From Corallochytrium limacisporum (lineage: Eukaryota > Opisthokonta), in assembly GCA_002811645.1 (NCBI GenBank), contig PDIP01000107.1, positions 7,326 to 60,608 of the forward strand: a stretch of DNA of 53,283 bases, read 5' to 3'. The notes beneath the pieces were generated by a model that was given only the letters and a program-made list of their open reading frames with translations, was not told the origin of the DNA and did no database searches. The position numbers and the translations under genes are program-made. Positions 38,489-48,432 of this stretch are shown piece after piece. Each line of letters opens with the position of its first letter. The stretch's first letter is position 1.

Positions 38489-41400
38489 ATGTCGTCACAA
38501 GGGACACTGGGCACTGACCCGAAACAGGGCGTGCCGACTCCAATCCATAATGCCTCCAATGGGGAGTCCGACACGTACATCAGCAGGTCCGTAGAGGACA
38601 AGGACGCCAGTAAGTATCAAAACCGGTCATTAGTGGATATTAGCAATGAGGAATTGTCAGAAAACAAACTGGGGTCCGTAGACTTTGCCGAAGTCGCCAA
38701 TAGTCGGGAAAGAATGGCCACAGCCAGTGCGTCGTCGCCAATTTTGAACACAGAGATGCAGAAAGATTTGCGAACCAGGGCCGGATCTTCCGGCTCTGTG
38801 CAGCAGGTGGCTGCGGTGTACGAAGTCTCTCCCTTGGCAACCAACGCCAATGATGACGCAAAGAAATCAGAGTCAGCGATAGCAGCTGAAGCTGAAGCTG
38901 TGGTGGTGAAGACCACAGTCTCACCGCGCACCACCACTGCAGTACCTCCAATAGTAACCACTGTCTTACGAGCAACAGATCCGTCGTCGGAGGACGTTTC
39001 TACCAAAAAGGACGAAGCTCGTCGTCCTCCAAAGGCAGTCTTCAAGTCCGCAAGTGACATCGGCATCAGCACTCCTTCCCTTTTTGGCGGTTCACAGCGG
39101 TCTGAGAAGAGTTCAAAAAGCGACATTTCCAAGGTACCTGCGGAAGGTGGTGGTCGAAGACGTGCGCATACAGTCGCTCAGCGCAGTGTTCAATTTGCTG
39201 GTGGTTTGGATGCTAATTCGAATCCCAGCGAAGTCATCACCCCCCGCTCATACGTTAGCAGTGTCTTGACTCGTTCGGGTATGGGTAATGAATTTCCGCA
39301 GGGCTCCTCGATGTCTATTCACGGCGAAACAGTTGCAGAACAGACGTTCAGGCGTTTACGGTCGAAATCCGAGGTAACACGCAACCAAGGATTTATGCTA
39401 CAGCAGATGCAGATGAAGGCCGCACAGTCAACAGACGACCTGTCAACTACGGATTTCTTCCACCTCATCGATAAGTCATTCCAAGAATGCCTTGATCCAG
39501 AAAGTCTTGACGCCGCTGGCGGCAGTCGAGACCAGATTTTGGATGTGTTGAACAATGCAGTAAACCTACTGAAACGCACTCACATAAAAGTGAAAGGAGA
39601 TCAGTTGAGCGAGGAGTCATTGGACAATCTGGTTGAAACTTGTTGCCGGGGACCTTCGGAGGTGCGAGCGGCTGTCTTTCGGGTGTGTCGATACGTCATG
39701 GCTGATGATCGAGCTTGCGAGAGATTCATCGACAAGAAGATGCACATATTCTTTACTCAGGGTATGTGTAGAAGCCAACCAGAAGATTTGGAAAGAAGCC
39801 ATGCGTTACGGGCAGTACGTCAGATGCTTGTGGTCAGCCCCAATCGTATCCCTCGGTCTGTGATTGCCGCATTGGTTACAATCAGTGAGCATCACGATGA
39901 AAAATTGCGGCACATTGCGCTGCAGACCTTGGCTGAATGTGCCGTCAAGAATGTAGATGTCGTGGCGATGGGTGGTGGTATCAGGGTCCTTGTAAAGGCT
40001 TTGAGTACTTCAACAACACCGCAGCTATCCCATGCTCTGAGCATCATTCTCGCCAGCATTATGACCTACCCATCGACGCGAAAGTATCTAAGTAATGGAG
40101 TAGATCTGTGGTCACTACTCAGCGTGTACACTGATACGTACGTTATGGAAAGCAAACAGAAACTGGACAATGCCCTCCCGAATCCGCGTGCCCCACCGGG
40201 CGGTGATACTGAGCAAGATCACGCTGACGATGAGCGGTACATTAGCAGTCAATACGCTATCGTCGCCATGTGCCGCTACTGGCCTGGTCTTCTTGCCCTC
40301 TGCTCGTCGACATACGCAATGAAGAGTGTTGTTGACATTTTGAGGATGCCAAGGGATGAAATGCGATCAGCAGTGATTGATATGTTGTTCGAGCTGTTTC
40401 AGGTGAGTCAGGTTGACGAGACTCTGGTCTGGCGACACGGTGAAGCTGGCGACTCTGACCAGACGCTTGGGCAGCAGCAACGGGCCGGCATCAAGAACCG
40501 GCAAGGTGCCGCTGGATTCGGGCCCATTGACGACGGTGTGGTGAGCAACGTTGCTGCCAGTGGTGCCATGTTGCGCTATGATGTTATTGACGGCTATGTT
40601 GCAATCCTCCTGCAGTACTTTGCTGAAATCGGAATGTTTGACGCGCTTGCTGAGGTCATTAGCTGCAACAACACTGCCCTTGGTGAACGTGCCTTGCTGC
40701 TTTGCCGCAGGCTGCTGCAGTTGGCGACCTTTGTGTTGCCTGCCTCCGTCAACATGAAGCTGCAAACGATGCCCCGCCTTGTGACCATCGCAGCGAGCGC
40801 AGATGCCAACATTTACAAGCGCAGCAGAGCCAATGTTGCAGTGGGCTTGCTCGATCGCATAGAGCAGCAAGTTAAGTTTACCAACACGGGCAACGTGCCA
40901 GGTGGAGGGCGTCGCAGTGTGGGCGAGAATAAGCCCCACCGGGCTGAAGGTTCCATTGTCAACCTAGGTAGGGGCTCAGTGCGTCGAGAGATTTCGGTAG
41001 ACGCTGCAGGTTTGGAACGACACCTGGCGCTCTCCAAGCATACAACGAATGAGGCCGTTGACCTGCTCAGCGAAAACATGGATGACTCTTATTTCCAACT
41101 TTTGCTTAAGGAGAGCGGTCTCCTAAACAAAGAACTGCTTCCCCCCTTGTGGAACTGGGAGCTGATTCACGACATGATCATTGGGCCCATGCGAAACGTA
41201 CGGCGATTCGAGGATGCAACGGTACAAAGATGCCTTCGTAAACTAGTCGCCTTCTTCAAACCCATCGGTGGCTACCTGGCGGACTCCAAGACCGATCCCA
41301 ATAACATTTACTTTAAGACCGGCATTGCATTGATTGATCTCTTTGTTTCCAGGCCCCATCCAGCAGTTGATCACGCGGACGAGACCGGTCACATGGACGT

Positions 41401-44068
41401 AGGTGAGGATAAGCACTCTCACGGTTACCGTGAGCGGTTCCTAAATGTTTCTGGACATCATAAACACCGTCAGGACTCAGAAGGGGATATTCCAGTGGCA
41501 CAAAGCATCTCCCACGAGTCGAATCTGGGCGGCGTGGCATCCTTTAGCGCTGCAAATCTTACCACCGCTGCCAAGAGTAGTATGTTCATGGAATGGATGA
41601 ACGAGCTACGGAGCATGTTGGAGGACTTCCATCCTGCGATTCGGAGTGGGGGATCTGGTCAGGAGCGCACAATTCCTGAACACCAGCATGTCCTGGACCC
41701 AACAGTGATGGCAAGCTCGCTGTCGGTCTATCATTTGTGGTTCCTGGGTCGCCTTACGCACCACGAACCGGGACGTGTGATCTGCCACAAATTGCGTTTC
41801 TGGAGCGCCTGGTACATTTTCTTTAGTGATCTGGCTTATCAGCGGGAGGACCTGATCCAAACCCTGTTGGAGTCATTCTCGTACGCGGAACGGGCTGGCC
41901 ACACGCGCATCCTGCTTGGACGGATCGCGGCCGGTGGACCCAAGCCGCTCAGGCTTTGGCTGGCGGGTTACATGAGCGATCTCTACGGCTACGCCTTGTA
42001 CGGTACCCCCAACGCCGGTGGCGTGAGTGGAGACCTCGCGGAGCCGCAGGAATTTATTGAATGGTTCCTAGGAGCAGTGGAAGCTCAGCTCTACGACGCT
42101 GACACGGACATTGCGCACACCGCACTCGATTTGCTTGACATTCTCAGCGATGAGGAGGAAGTCATGGAAATGTTGGTACAACGTCGTCCCGCCGTGGTGC
42201 ACATGGGAGGTCCCGGCCTTGACCTCCTGCACCGCATTATGCGTCACCCCGTCGGGTTCCGATGGCTCCTGGATGTGGGTCACGTTGAGGAACAACTTGC
42301 GCATTGGACTCCATGCGCGGCCAAGGCTGCCGCAGGCGATCTTGCCAATCCGATTCACATTGCTGAAAACAAGGAAGACTTGCGTCAGAGCATGAACAAC
42401 AACACAGAGCCTCATAGCTCGGTCAGCGACCTACCCAAGGACGCCTTGCGTAGCACCGCTGACTCTGCGAGCACGTTGGGCAGGGCCACTCCGAGAGGAT
42501 TGGCCTTCGCTGCCAATCGGCATCTCCCCCCTATTCAAATTGGAGAGTACGGTCGAAAATGGGTTCGGTCTCTTGAAGAACGGATCGACGAGAGCTTGAC
42601 CTCTTCGCTGCGGGCCGGCAGCAGCAGCAGTATCGTCACCGGAAGGGCTGGCAACGGCTACGCAAATAATGGCCGCCCAGGTCAGATCTTCTCCCAGTCC
42701 TCGTCTGTGGCTGTCACGCTCAATCCTCGCCCCCCTCAGCGTCGCGGCACCGTTGGTGCTCGTGCAAACCGTCGCATAGGCCGTGTAGGCTCCCACCGTG
42801 GGCGGACAGCCGGCGCCGCCCTGCGCCGGACCGTGGCTAACCCTACCGGCGGCCGTGTTACTACCGAGGGCGAACAAATCGTCTCCGCGCAATCCCTGTC
42901 CAACTTTGGATCCGGTGGGGTCGGTAGTGTACACGGACTGCACGGCATCCCTACGGCGGGTATGCTCACGCAATTCTCGGCAGTGGACCTGCCGCCGCAT
43001 TTCATGGGTTCGTTGGCCGCCACAGCGGAAGGCCGGGAGATTCTCAAGCGAGAAGGCAGTGTTCTGAAGACCTTCCGCGACCTTAGGCATATAACCATCG
43101 AAGCGTTACAGAAGCAAGACTATCAGGCGGGTACTGGTGGTGCCCACGGGACGAACCCTGACGACGGCCCTCCTCCGTTGCCGTGGCCATCGGAAATGAC
43201 CGACTCCAGCTTCCAACCACTTGCACTGAAAGCACAAATCTGGACCCTGGCGCAAGTTGGCTCCGAGTACGATGGCCAGGAGGTGCTCGGCGCGCAGGGC
43301 TCTCTTAGCGACGTTGTGCGTATCATGGTTCTTCTCGCATCTCGAGCACCGTTGATCTCCGTGCGGGGTACAGCGTACTTTGCGCTCGGATGCCTCGGTC
43401 GCAATCCGCGCTGCCAACCCTTGTTGGAGCGGCACGGATGGCACTGTGTCATTGACGCGCGTGGAGTGTACCAAGGTATTTGCGTGCCGGATAAGGCCGG
43501 CAACTTCCTAAGGCTGCAAAGCTATGTTCCGGATAGTCTGGACAGTGACCGCACAGGCACCCGAAGTAATCTTCCCGACTCTCGCAAGGGCCGGTGGATA
43601 GAGCTCAGTGCGCTTACCCTCCAAGACCCGACCGAGGACATCAAGGAGAATCACGGGGATAGCCGCAACGAACCGGATGGAAGCGATTGCAAAAAGGATC
43701 CGCCTGAACCATCCACGACCAGAGCCACTGAAATGACCTGGCCTGTCTGCGCACCGGACCTCCCAGAAGAACTCAAAGGATATGTTCAGACAGAACCAGG
43801 CATTGCGGATCTGTCCAAGCACATGGGCCAGCTGAGCTACGAAGTCCTGTCTGACATTGCGAAACGGGGCCTGCGAAAGCTCCAGGAGCGTCACCCTGCG
43901 ATTTTTAGTGATCCGCGGGCGTATGCAGTGGTGTGGCATGACCTCAATGTCTACACGTTCAAACTCGATAATCGCCGTTTTATCGAGGAGATGTTTACTG
44001 GACTGCAGATTCGGCCGGAACATCTAAAGTGGCTGCAGGATGTGAATGGGGCTGGTGTACTTGTTTAA
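38489..44068 (+). CDS. RICTOR: Rictor, TORC2 scaffold subunit
   Basis: Rictor is the defining subunit of TOR complex 2, which controls AGC kinases, the cytoskeleton and membrane homeostasis. This 1859-residue protein has a disordered Ser/Thr-rich N-terminus (1-320). The armadillo-like Rictor N region follows (about 340-560), with RSHALRAVRQMLVVSP, IPRSVIAALVTI and LRHIALQTLAECA. The central Rictor block contains FQLLLKESGLLN and LWNWELIHDMIIGPMRN (about 868-903), the best diagnostic segment. A long helical-repeat stretch leads to another low-complexity region (about 1370-1520). The Rictor V domain is around 1628-1660 (AYFALGCLGRNPRC, HGWHC, GICVP). A helical C-terminus ends the protein. The length is comparable with animal Rictor (about 1700 residues), and one frame encodes all of it. 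Confidence 0.92.
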   Translation: MSSQGTLGTDPKQGVPTPIHNASNGESDTYISRSVEDKDASKYQNRSLVDISNEELSENKLGSVDFAEVANSRERMATASASSPILNTEMQKDLRTRAGSSGSVQQVAAVYEVSPLATNANDDAKKSESAIAAEAEAVVVKTTVSPRTTTAVPPIVTTVLRATDPSSEDVSTKKDEARRPPKAVFKSASDIGISTPSLFGGSQRSEKSSKSDISKVPAEGGGRRRAHTVAQRSVQFAGGLDANSNPSEVITPRSYVSSVLTRSGMGNEFPQGSSMSIHGETVAEQTFRRLRSKSEVTRNQGFMLQQMQMKAAQSTDDLSTTDFFHLIDKSFQECLDPESLDAAGGSRDQILDVLNNAVNLLKRTHIKVKGDQLSEESLDNLVETCCRGPSEVRAAVFRVCRYVMADDRACERFIDKKMHIFFTQGMCRSQPEDLERSHALRAVRQMLVVSPNRIPRSVIAALVTISEHHDEKLRHIALQTLAECAVKNVDVVAMGGGIRVLVKALSTSTTPQLSHALSIILASIMTYPSTRKYLSNGVDLWSLLSVYTDTYVMESKQKLDNALPNPRAPPGGDTEQDHADDERYISSQYAIVAMCRYWPGLLALCSSTYAMKSVVDILRMPRDEMRSAVIDMLFELFQVSQVDETLVWRHGEAGDSDQTLGQQQRAGIKNRQGAAGFGPIDDGVVSNVAASGAMLRYDVIDGYVAILLQYFAEIGMFDALAEVISCNNTALGERALLLCRRLLQLATFVLPASVNMKLQTMPRLVTIAASADANIYKRSRANVAVGLLDRIEQQVKFTNTGNVPGGGRRSVGENKPHRAEGSIVNLGRGSVRREISVDAAGLERHLALSKHTTNEAVDLLSENMDDSYFQLLLKESGLLNKELLPPLWNWELIHDMIIGPMRNVRRFEDATVQRCLRKLVAFFKPIGGYLADSKTDPNNIYFKTGIALIDLFVSRPHPAVDHADETGHMDVGEDKHSHGYRERFLNVSGHHKHRQDSEGDIPVAQSISHESNLGGVASFSAANLTTAAKSSMFMEWMNELRSMLEDFHPAIRSGGSGQERTIPEHQHVLDPTVMASSLSVYHLWFLGRLTHHEPGRVICHKLRFWSAWYIFFSDLAYQREDLIQTLLESFSYAERAGHTRILLGRIAAGGPKPLRLWLAGYMSDLYGYALYGTPNAGGVSGDLAEPQEFIEWFLGAVEAQLYDADTDIAHTALDLLDILSDEEEVMEMLVQRRPAVVHMGGPGLDLLHRIMRHPVGFRWLLDVGHVEEQLAHWTPCAAKAAAGDLANPIHIAENKEDLRQSMNNNTEPHSSVSDLPKDALRSTADSASTLGRATPRGLAFAANRHLPPIQIGEYGRKWVRSLEERIDESLTSSLRAGSSSSIVTGRAGNGYANNGRPGQIFSQSSSVAVTLNPRPPQRRGTVGARANRRIGRVGSHRGRTAGAALRRTVANPTGGRVTTEGEQIVSAQSLSNFGSGGVGSVHGLHGIPTAGMLTQFSAVDLPPHFMGSLAATAEGREILKREGSVLKTFRDLRHITIEALQKQDYQAGTGGAHGTNPDDGPPPLPWPSEMTDSSFQPLALKAQIWTLAQVGSEYDGQEVLGAQGSLSDVVRIMVLLASRAPLISVRGTAYFALGCLGRNPRCQPLLERHGWHCVIDARGVYQGICVPDKAGNFLRLQSYVPDSLDSDRTGTRSNLPDSRKGRWIELSALTLQDPTEDIKENHGDSRNEPDGSDCKKDPPEPSTTRATEMTWPVCAPDLPEELKGYVQTEPGIADLSKHMGQLSYEVLSDIAKRGLRKLQERHPAIFSDPRAYAVVWHDLNVYTFKLDNRRFIEEMFTGLQIRPEHLKWLQDVNGAGVLV

Positions 44069-44239
44069 ATAAGCTTGGAGTTCCTTAAGGCTATAAACTT
44101 GGATAATATTTTACTCTGACTTCAAGTATATTGGTTTATGAGAAGGTCATTCCTGCCTCGTGGGCAACTCTTCCGAGATGAATGTGGATGCTGGTTCACA
44201 TAGGCGCAAATGCGTTCGGTGTGTCGATCAGCAGTTTCC

Positions 44240-45031
44240 TTAACTCTGTCCCTGAGATCCCACGGTCTGATTCCTTTGCAATTCGTCAGTGCGCCGCAAT
44301 GCAGCCCGCTGCAGGTCCTCGACGTTGTGATCAAATACGTCCCGCATGAATTCTTCTCGGATCTCACAGTGTAGGACATCGCTGCTCAGTTCATAGTCAC
44401 GCCACAGGCCGTACTCGTGCCGGTGCGGGAGCGTGGAGATCATATCGATACTGCTCTGGCGTGCGCCTTCAAATTTTCCGTTCGTAACCCCATTCCTCGG
44501 TATGGCTGCCTTGGACTGTTTGTCGATGGGATCGATTTCGTTGTCATTGGTACCACTGCGAACATTCATGGTGATAGGTGAACCTGATCCATTGGACTCG
44601 GTTCCGCTGTCTCCATTATGGTTGGGGTAATTGTTCATCTGCTGCTGCTTGTCCCGGAGATAGTGCCCATGGTCTATCAGCTTGAATCGTGGCTGGATTT
44701 CCAACCGTTGGTATAACTGTGCGATCCCGATCGCACCGGAGTCAAGCAGTTCCGCTGTTTCGTTGTGAAGGTGCTTCTCGTCTCGGATCTTCACGAACGA
44801 AGTCGCGCGGCATAGTACGATACCTCCTGCGCTGAGAACGACAACTCTCCGCCACATGTTGTCAGACATTCGTTCACCTTCTACAATTTCCACTTGCACG
44901 GGGCAGTTGTAGTACGAGCTGAAAATCCGCTGTAGATACCCATTTGCGGTCAGACAGATGCGTTCTGCTGGAGTGTAAGGCACGGCTCCCACCGGCTGTT
45001 TTATGCTAATATCTGTTGTGCGAAGGGCCAT
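44240..45031 (-). CDS. Chorismate lyase-like (UbiC/UTRA-fold) protein
   Basis: A 263-residue protein with the segment order of the UbiC chorismate lyase fold. The N-terminus has LTANGYLQRIFSSYYNCPV. Then comes WRRVVVLSAGGIVLCRATS (Arg61/62 in the place of the substrate-binding arginine), followed by GIAQLYQRL. The last part is GLWRDYELSSDVLHCEIREEF, with Glu223/226/227 where UbiC has its catalytic glutamate. The same order in bacterial UbiC is LREILL, A-T-V, PLGRYLF, LWGRR and TELF. A hydrophilic insert of about 75 residues (125-200) splits the fold, and a charged C-terminus extends it. UbiC makes 4-hydroxybenzoate from chorismate, but eukaryotes normally make it from tyrosine, so the reaction here is unknown. 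It converges on Rictor with 171 bases between. Confidence 0.6.
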   Translation of the reverse strand: MALRTTDISIKQPVGAVPYTPAERICLTANGYLQRIFSSYYNCPVQVEIVEGERMSDNMWRRVVVLSAGGIVLCRATSFVKIRDEKHLHNETAELLDSGAIGIAQLYQRLEIQPRFKLIDHGHYLRDKQQQMNNYPNHNGDSGTESNGSGSPITMNVRSGTNDNEIDPIDKQSKAAIPRNGVTNGKFEGARQSSIDMISTLPHRHEYGLWRDYELSSDVLHCEIREEFMRDVFDHNVEDLQRAALRRTDELQRNQTVGSQGQS

Positions 45032-46083
45032 ACTGGATCCTGCTTTCCTTGTGATTTCTTTAACTTTAGTCTGATAAGTGAAAGCTTAACAAATTCAAGA
45101 AAGATGTGTTGCTGATAAATGACTAAGTGATACAATGTCGAAGTCTTCACCACATTGTGACTAATGAGGAACAGCTATCGAGTCCCGGAAGATAGTTGTT
45201 ATTGGCTATCGCTTTCTGGTCGTTCACACGCTTAACACAGATTGACCTCCGCACCACTGTTCATACACAGGATCTATTCGTGAACTACCTAAAGCACATG
45301 GGACTCATGGATCTGATCATCATTGAAGGAATTTCTCTTGCGCACAACGCGCAAACCGCAACCAAACCCGTGACCTGGTAGCACCCGTTGGAACTTCAAT
45401 CAACCCAAACAAGAACTTGGACCCTGATTGGGTTCCCACTGAACACGAGACCCAAAGAAGCTGCAGTCTGTGTAATGTAAAGCGAGTGACCGGTCCGGCC
45501 CACCGTGCAGAGGTTCCGAAAATCCGGGCGCCCACATTGCCTACGTTTAAATTTGGCGCAGCGTGACACTCACACACACCCGTCTTCTCCTCGCCCCCTC
45601 CCTTCACCCTACCGCAAGACGGGACAGGCCCAATCTGGCTCCTTACAGCCCAAGCAATGAGGGAAGGGGAGGGCCGCAAGAGCCAAGCCGCGTTTTCGGT
45701 CCGCTGGCTAACGGTCACCCCACTGGGCCCCTTTTTTCTCATTCATTCTTCCCAGGAGAGAAATGGAGAGGAGGAGGGGGGGGGGCAGGCAACAACCCGA
45801 CTTCGAGGACACACGGTGGTGACAACGGCAGACACGCTGAGACCCCCCCCCCCAAGGCGAGGTGGAGAAGTGAGAGAGCGGACGGATTTAGAGGCCGTGA
45901 AAGGGAGAGGACGGGAGGGGAGGGAGACCCACACATTTATTACCGTTCGTTTTACTACTGAAAACTCTCCGCCCCTTCCACCGCCACAAACAAGGGAGAA
46001 ATCAAAATCCACAAATAAAATACAATCACACGGAATAAATAAACACACCGTTGCGAATAATTGATTTGTTTCTCTGTAAATCC
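45032..46083. other. Intergenic: upstream of UbiC-like gene / UBE2G2 3' flank
   Basis: 1.05 kb with purine-rich DNA and G/C runs (for example 45777-45786 and 45843-45853), and AT-rich sequence beside the UBE2G2 stop. No gene is supported. Confidence 0.5.
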
Positions 46084-46575
46084 TTATAATCCAAGGGAAC
46101 CGCGCACGGTCTGCTGGACCCTCCGCTTGAAGCCCTCGTAGTCCTCCCGGAACTGTTTGCTGGCGTCTATATTGGCGCCCGATTCGTCGTTTGGTTCGGC
46201 CAACATGCTCATGACACTGATAAGGACTTTCTCGATGCTTTGTACTGGGCTCCAACGCTCTGATGTGAGTTCGTATCCCAAGGGATCGTCCCCTGGTGGA
46301 TGCAGGATAGAGATGCAGACGCGTCCGTCCTTGTATATATTTGGGTGCCACATTTGACACGTGAATTTCATGTCTGGTGGCGTCATTGGATAATCTTTGG
46401 GAAACTTCATCGTCGCAGGGAAAAGTCCACCTTCATACGGTGTGCCGTCCGGACCCGGAATCAACACCTCCCAGGTGAAGAAGTCTTCCTCGCTCACGGG
46501 CCCGGCGACCACACCAGCCGGTGGATCGGTGACCAACTCTTTATACTCTTGCATTAGCCGTTTCAGTGCGGACAT
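46084..46575 (-). CDS. UBE2G2: Ubiquitin-conjugating enzyme E2 G2 (UBC7)
   Basis: This E2 enzyme carries ubiquitin to ER-associated degradation ligases. The 163-residue protein is one UBC fold with the HPN motif (77-79) and active-site Cys87 in GRVCISIL. It is followed by the acidic insert HPPGDDPLGYELTSERW that marks the UBE2G/CDC34 class. LAEPNDESGAN and the C-terminal SLGL match animal UBE2G2 closely. Length is as in the family (165 residues). There is no membrane segment, so like its relatives it would be recruited to the ER by a partner. The ATG at 46575 is the natural start. Confidence 0.97.
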   Translation of the reverse strand: MSALKRLMQEYKELVTDPPAGVVAGPVSEEDFFTWEVLIPGPDGTPYEGGLFPATMKFPKDYPMTPPDMKFTCQMWHPNIYKDGRVCISILHPPGDDPLGYELTSERWSPVQSIEKVLISVMSMLAEPNDESGANIDASKQFREDYEGFKRRVQQTVRGSLGL

Positions 46576-47472
46576 GATGAATTTCTAATAATTATATAGT
46601 ACAAACTATTTCTAATTTAAACTATTGTCACACAATGACTACATGGTCTAGTTTTCCCCTAAGTTCTTTAATGTCTCGGTCACCCCGACGCGTGCAACTC
46701 CGTCACTATTGCCAAACTCGAAGTTCTTCAGTCAAGTATTTGCTATGTAAATACCAGCCGTGGATCATAAAATTTGCATATCAAAACGTTTTTACTACCC
46801 TCAATGTGATCCGAATAAAGTGGCAGGAAACGAAGGAAAAGCACGCCATCTCTGTGCTCCCGAAGCGCTACGTTGCCGGAGTTGGCCCACCACCACCGGC
46901 CCCCCCCCCAAAAACCGGTCCACGGGCAAACACCTCTCCGGGAGACCCGACAGATTGGGTACATCTCCAGAAATTTAGGCCCCCGTCACAAAGCAAGAAA
47001 ATAGGCCCCTGTTTCAATGACACCTTAGTGAAAGTACGGCGGCCTGCCACACACTGCGCAGAGGGGAAGCGGGGGAGAGACGGTGGATGTGCGAAGGTTT
47101 GGGCAGGGGGGGGGTAAATCGGGGAGAGGAGAAGGCAGGAAAAACTGCAGCCAGTTCGGACGCGGGATGGGACTGCACCCCGGTGCGACGGGGCCCGGAT
47201 TTCAGTACTGAATGAATGGGCACCAACGCTACGATGTGGCTGCCTGTAGGGTGGATAATGGGGGGTTGTCCTCCGGGTATGTCAATGGCCACACTGAGGA
47301 GCAGTGATCACAGTGGCGTTTTCGAAGGCATCGAATGTACAAGGAAGCAAGAGCTATTCAAAAAACGAGAAATTATGTACTAAAGTGTGATAGCAAAGAT
47401 CTGACAGGAAGAATTTTTCGAGAATTCAAACAAGCAATGGGTTGTAGCGGATGAAAGTGTTCCGATCACTGA

Positions 47473-47781
47473 CCCGGCTCCTGCCAAAGAGAACGGCACG
47501 GCACCGAGGTCTGGGAGGTCGTCACAGCTCTGCAGGACAGCAATGGAGGCGATGACAGTGATCTATGGCACCTTGCTCTCGGCGGGTTGAACGCCAGGGA
47601 TTCGGTAGGAGGGGACAAGAACGTTGCGGCGCTCCGCGACGCCGCCTTGGAAGAATTGAGTAGGAAAGCCAAGGAAAGGATTGTAATCAACAAAATAGCT
47701 GCGGACTGCCGTGCAGCTCGAGCACACCTCGCTGCAGACCGCGAGCAGTACCGCAGAACGCATGTGCACTATGGAGACGGT
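47473..47781 (+). pseudogene. Possible relic of a UBX-type or similar coiled-coil protein
   Basis: An open frame without an ATG near its start encodes plausible protein sequence with a charged, helical centre: AALEELSRKAKERIVINKIA, then ADCRAARAHLAADREQYRR. This loosely resembles the arginine-rich helix that precedes UBX domains in UBX proteins (pattern RKA-E-V--QIAADR--R). No UBX domain follows and the frame stops soon after. It may be a decayed gene, a fragment of a spliced gene, or chance. The similarity is from recall and weak. Confidence 0.25.
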
Positions 47782-47801
47782 CGAATCAGCTGAAGAGAGT
47801 G

Positions 47802-47843
47802 ATGGCTTCATGCGTCCCGCCCATGGCTTGATGCGTCCCGCCC
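47802..47843. repeat. Two tandem copies of a 21-base unit
   Basis: The 21-base unit starting ATGGCTTCATGCGTCCCGCC occurs twice head to tail with a single difference (C/G at the ninth... eighth-position region, TTC versus TTG). It lies just after the possible relic. Confidence 0.8.
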
Positions 47844-48432
47844 TCTGTTCTGTCTCTGTGCCTCACGGCGCCTCTTCGCAAATTCAAGACTGCCAAAAGT
47901 ACATGTCATCATCAAGTTCATACAATATAGAACATGTAGGGTACCTACCATGAAATGGGACCCAGGTTCACATCGTGCATGCTCGCAACTATGTTTCATG
48001 CCAGCCACAAGACGACTCCCCCCCCCCCGGGGGGCAAAACGAAGACGAAATATTCTCTGATTACATATTCAACAAATATTTAAGAAATACCCCGTCGGCG
48101 ACACTCTGGAATGCGCAACTCCTCTGTGGTACTTTTTGTATGGGGAAATATACCAGTACGAGGCCCGTCAAAAAGTGTGCGCAGGATAGTGACGGCGACT
48201 GCCACCCAAAAAGAGCGGACTTCTATGGATCAGAGAGACAGGATCAACAAAGATTGAGATGTGATTTAAGTAGATCTGCTAAGGTAGATGTAATGATGAT
48301 CTATACATGCTGATACGAAGTAAGAGTTTGATATGACGGCGAAAGTTCCAAGAACTGGAGTGGCCGTCGTGAAAATTCACTACTTGGCTCTCTCCTCGAC
48401 ATATCGACAGGTCACGCACCATCGCACCCATA

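Larger units (their letters stand above)
46576..48432. other. Intergenic between UBE2G2 and cyclin genes
   Basis: 1.86 kb with G/C runs (near 46901 and 47105, C11G6 at 48018-48034), a possible gene relic (47473-47781) and a short tandem repeat (47802-47843). Apart from the relic, no gene-like sequence is seen. Confidence 0.45.
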
